Part shown: positions 63,423-64,000 of the stretch, piece by piece | How the letters are laid out: each line of letters opens with the position of its first letter | Numbering within the stretch: the first letter of the stretch is position 1 | NCBI GenBank assembly: GCA_023420895.1 | Contig: JAEZUY010000005.1 | Coordinates: 68,671 to 132,670, forward strand | DNA: 64,000 nucleotides | Direction: 5' to 3' | From: Bacillota bacterium | GTDB lineage: Bacteria > Bacillota > Clostridia > Tissierellales > Gottschalkiaceae | Made by a program: the position numbers and the translations under genes | Notes under the pieces: generated by a model | Databases searched by the model: none | The model's input: the letters and a program-made list of their open reading frames with translations, nothing else | What the model was told of the DNA's origin: nothing

Positions 63423-64000
63423 ATGAAGAGAAAATCAGCAATACTTATAATGACTATATGTTCTGCAATCGCATTTTCAGCTTGCGGAAATAATGATAAT
63501 ACAGCTGAAGTTAAAGAAGAGAGTATAAAGACGGAAGATGTTCAGGAAAATAAAGCAGAAACTGAAGAAGAACAAGGACAGGAAAAACCTGAAAAAGAGC
63601 TTGGTGAGACTGATAAAGAGTTCTTGAAAGATATTGAAGCGGCAGTCGGTGAAAGATGGGAATACACAAATAATGAAATGAATCAGAGTGAGATGAATCT
63701 TGACGTTCTGACTGAAGAATATCTGAAACTGATATCTATTGAAGAAGAAAAACTTTTAAAATACAGAGGCGCAGATTTTACAGATTCTAAACTTTCAGAA
63801 CTTTCAGAGAAGTATCTTGCAGCATTAAATGCTCAGAGAGAAGCAGTAGGATTTATGAAGTCGGATCCTAAGAAAATGGATTATGAATGGCTGAAAAGCA
63901 CGGTTCAGAGATATGAAGTTCTAGAAACACTTAAAGAAGAATATGGAATTGGATTCAGCGAGTTTGAAATGGATCAGATGAGCAGAGCACAGGAACAGCT
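63423..64000 (+). CDS. Putative lipoprotein, cut by the window end
   Basis: First about 192 residues of a lipoprotein: MKRKSAILIMTICSAIAFSA-CG lipobox, an acidic Glu/Lys linker to about residue 70, then a helical region (EEYLKLISIEEEKLLKYRG, YLAALNAQREAVGFMKSD). Related in style to small Clostridial cell-surface lipoproteins; no domain recognised. GAAGTGATG upstream (AAGAAG) gives a modest ribosome binding site. Confidence 0.75.
   Translation, partial: MKRKSAILIMTICSAIAFSACGNNDNTAEVKEESIKTEDVQENKAETEEEQGQEKPEKELGETDKEFLKDIEAAVGERWEYTNNEMNQSEMNLDVLTEEYLKLISIEEEKLLKYRGADFTDSKLSELSEKYLAALNAQREAVGFMKSDPKKMDYEWLKSTVQRYEVLETLKEEYGIGFSEFEMDQMSRAQEQ

Noticed and set aside
1..64000. CRISPR arrays, tRNA and rRNA genes
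   Set aside because: No regularly spaced repeats and no tRNA T-arm or rRNA signature were found by reading both strands; a covariance-model scan would settle it.

Overview
The window is one contiguous piece of a low-GC, Gram-positive-type chromosome. It is strongly biased to AGA (Arg) and ATA (Ile) codons and has many intrinsic terminators, strong AGGAGG-type ribosome binding sites and frequent TTG/GTG starts. Gene content fits an anaerobic Bacillota of the Clostridia/Tissierellia type: secA-prfB, Rex, a CIRCE-controlled groESL, an Ogg-type glycosylase, an SLH-domain protein, HutP, a TrpXYZ-type transporter and no visible respiratory genes. A glutathione peroxidase gene with an in-frame TGA at the catalytic position shows that the organism very probably inserts selenocysteine. 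No rRNA, tRNA, CRISPR array, integrase or insertion sequence was recognised. I cannot name the genus from sequence alone.

Layout. 1-10.7 kb (plus strand) is housekeeping: the 3' part of secA, prfB (no programmed frameshift), tex, a riboflavin ECF S component, the t6A genes tsaE-tsaB-rimI and tsaD with a divergent DUF2877 gene between them, and an anchored FG-GAP-like protein. 10.7-22.3 kb holds an ABC-F gene, rex, gdhA, the spermidine/putrescine operon potABCD with a terminator hairpin in its leader, ogg, a MATE pump and the selenoprotein glutathione peroxidase. 22.3-31 kb holds hutP, a trpXYZ-like transporter, a DUF554 protein, groES-groEL, a GMP synthase with only the ATP-pyrophosphatase half, and a PPK2 kinase.

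31-45 kb is accessory: a MarR/KTR/heterodimeric ABC exporter operon, an ArsR-controlled split chromate-type transporter with three 20-bp-phased repeats in its promoter, a class M sirtuin with its macrodomain partner, a flavin-reductase-like gene broken by a one-base slip, a ferredoxin, an HxlR regulator, an SLH protein, a 1-Cys peroxiredoxin, a MarR regulator with a long Gly/Lys tail, a methyltransferase and an AlkD-like protein. 45-52.5 kb holds a catecholate-siderophore-type ABC operon (yclNOPQ order) with a Fur-like box, an EamA permease, a DUF169 protein and a fluoride riboswitch in front of a cation:proton antiporter.

52.5-64 kb holds two tandem large AraC regulators with a C-terminal region resembling GH39 xylosidases (the second with a frameshift at an A9 tract), a MarR regulator with a second heterodimeric ABC exporter, a small zinc-ribbon protein, a P1-family peptidase and the start of a lipoprotein cut by the window end.

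The observations I would follow first are the UGA-encoded glutathione peroxidase, the paired AraC/GH39-like regulators with the A9 slip, the minimal sirtuin/macrodomain pair, the phased operator repeats, the potA leader hairpin, the Gly/Lys-tailed MarR protein and the single-domain GMP synthase. All assignments come from reading the sequence; no database search was run.
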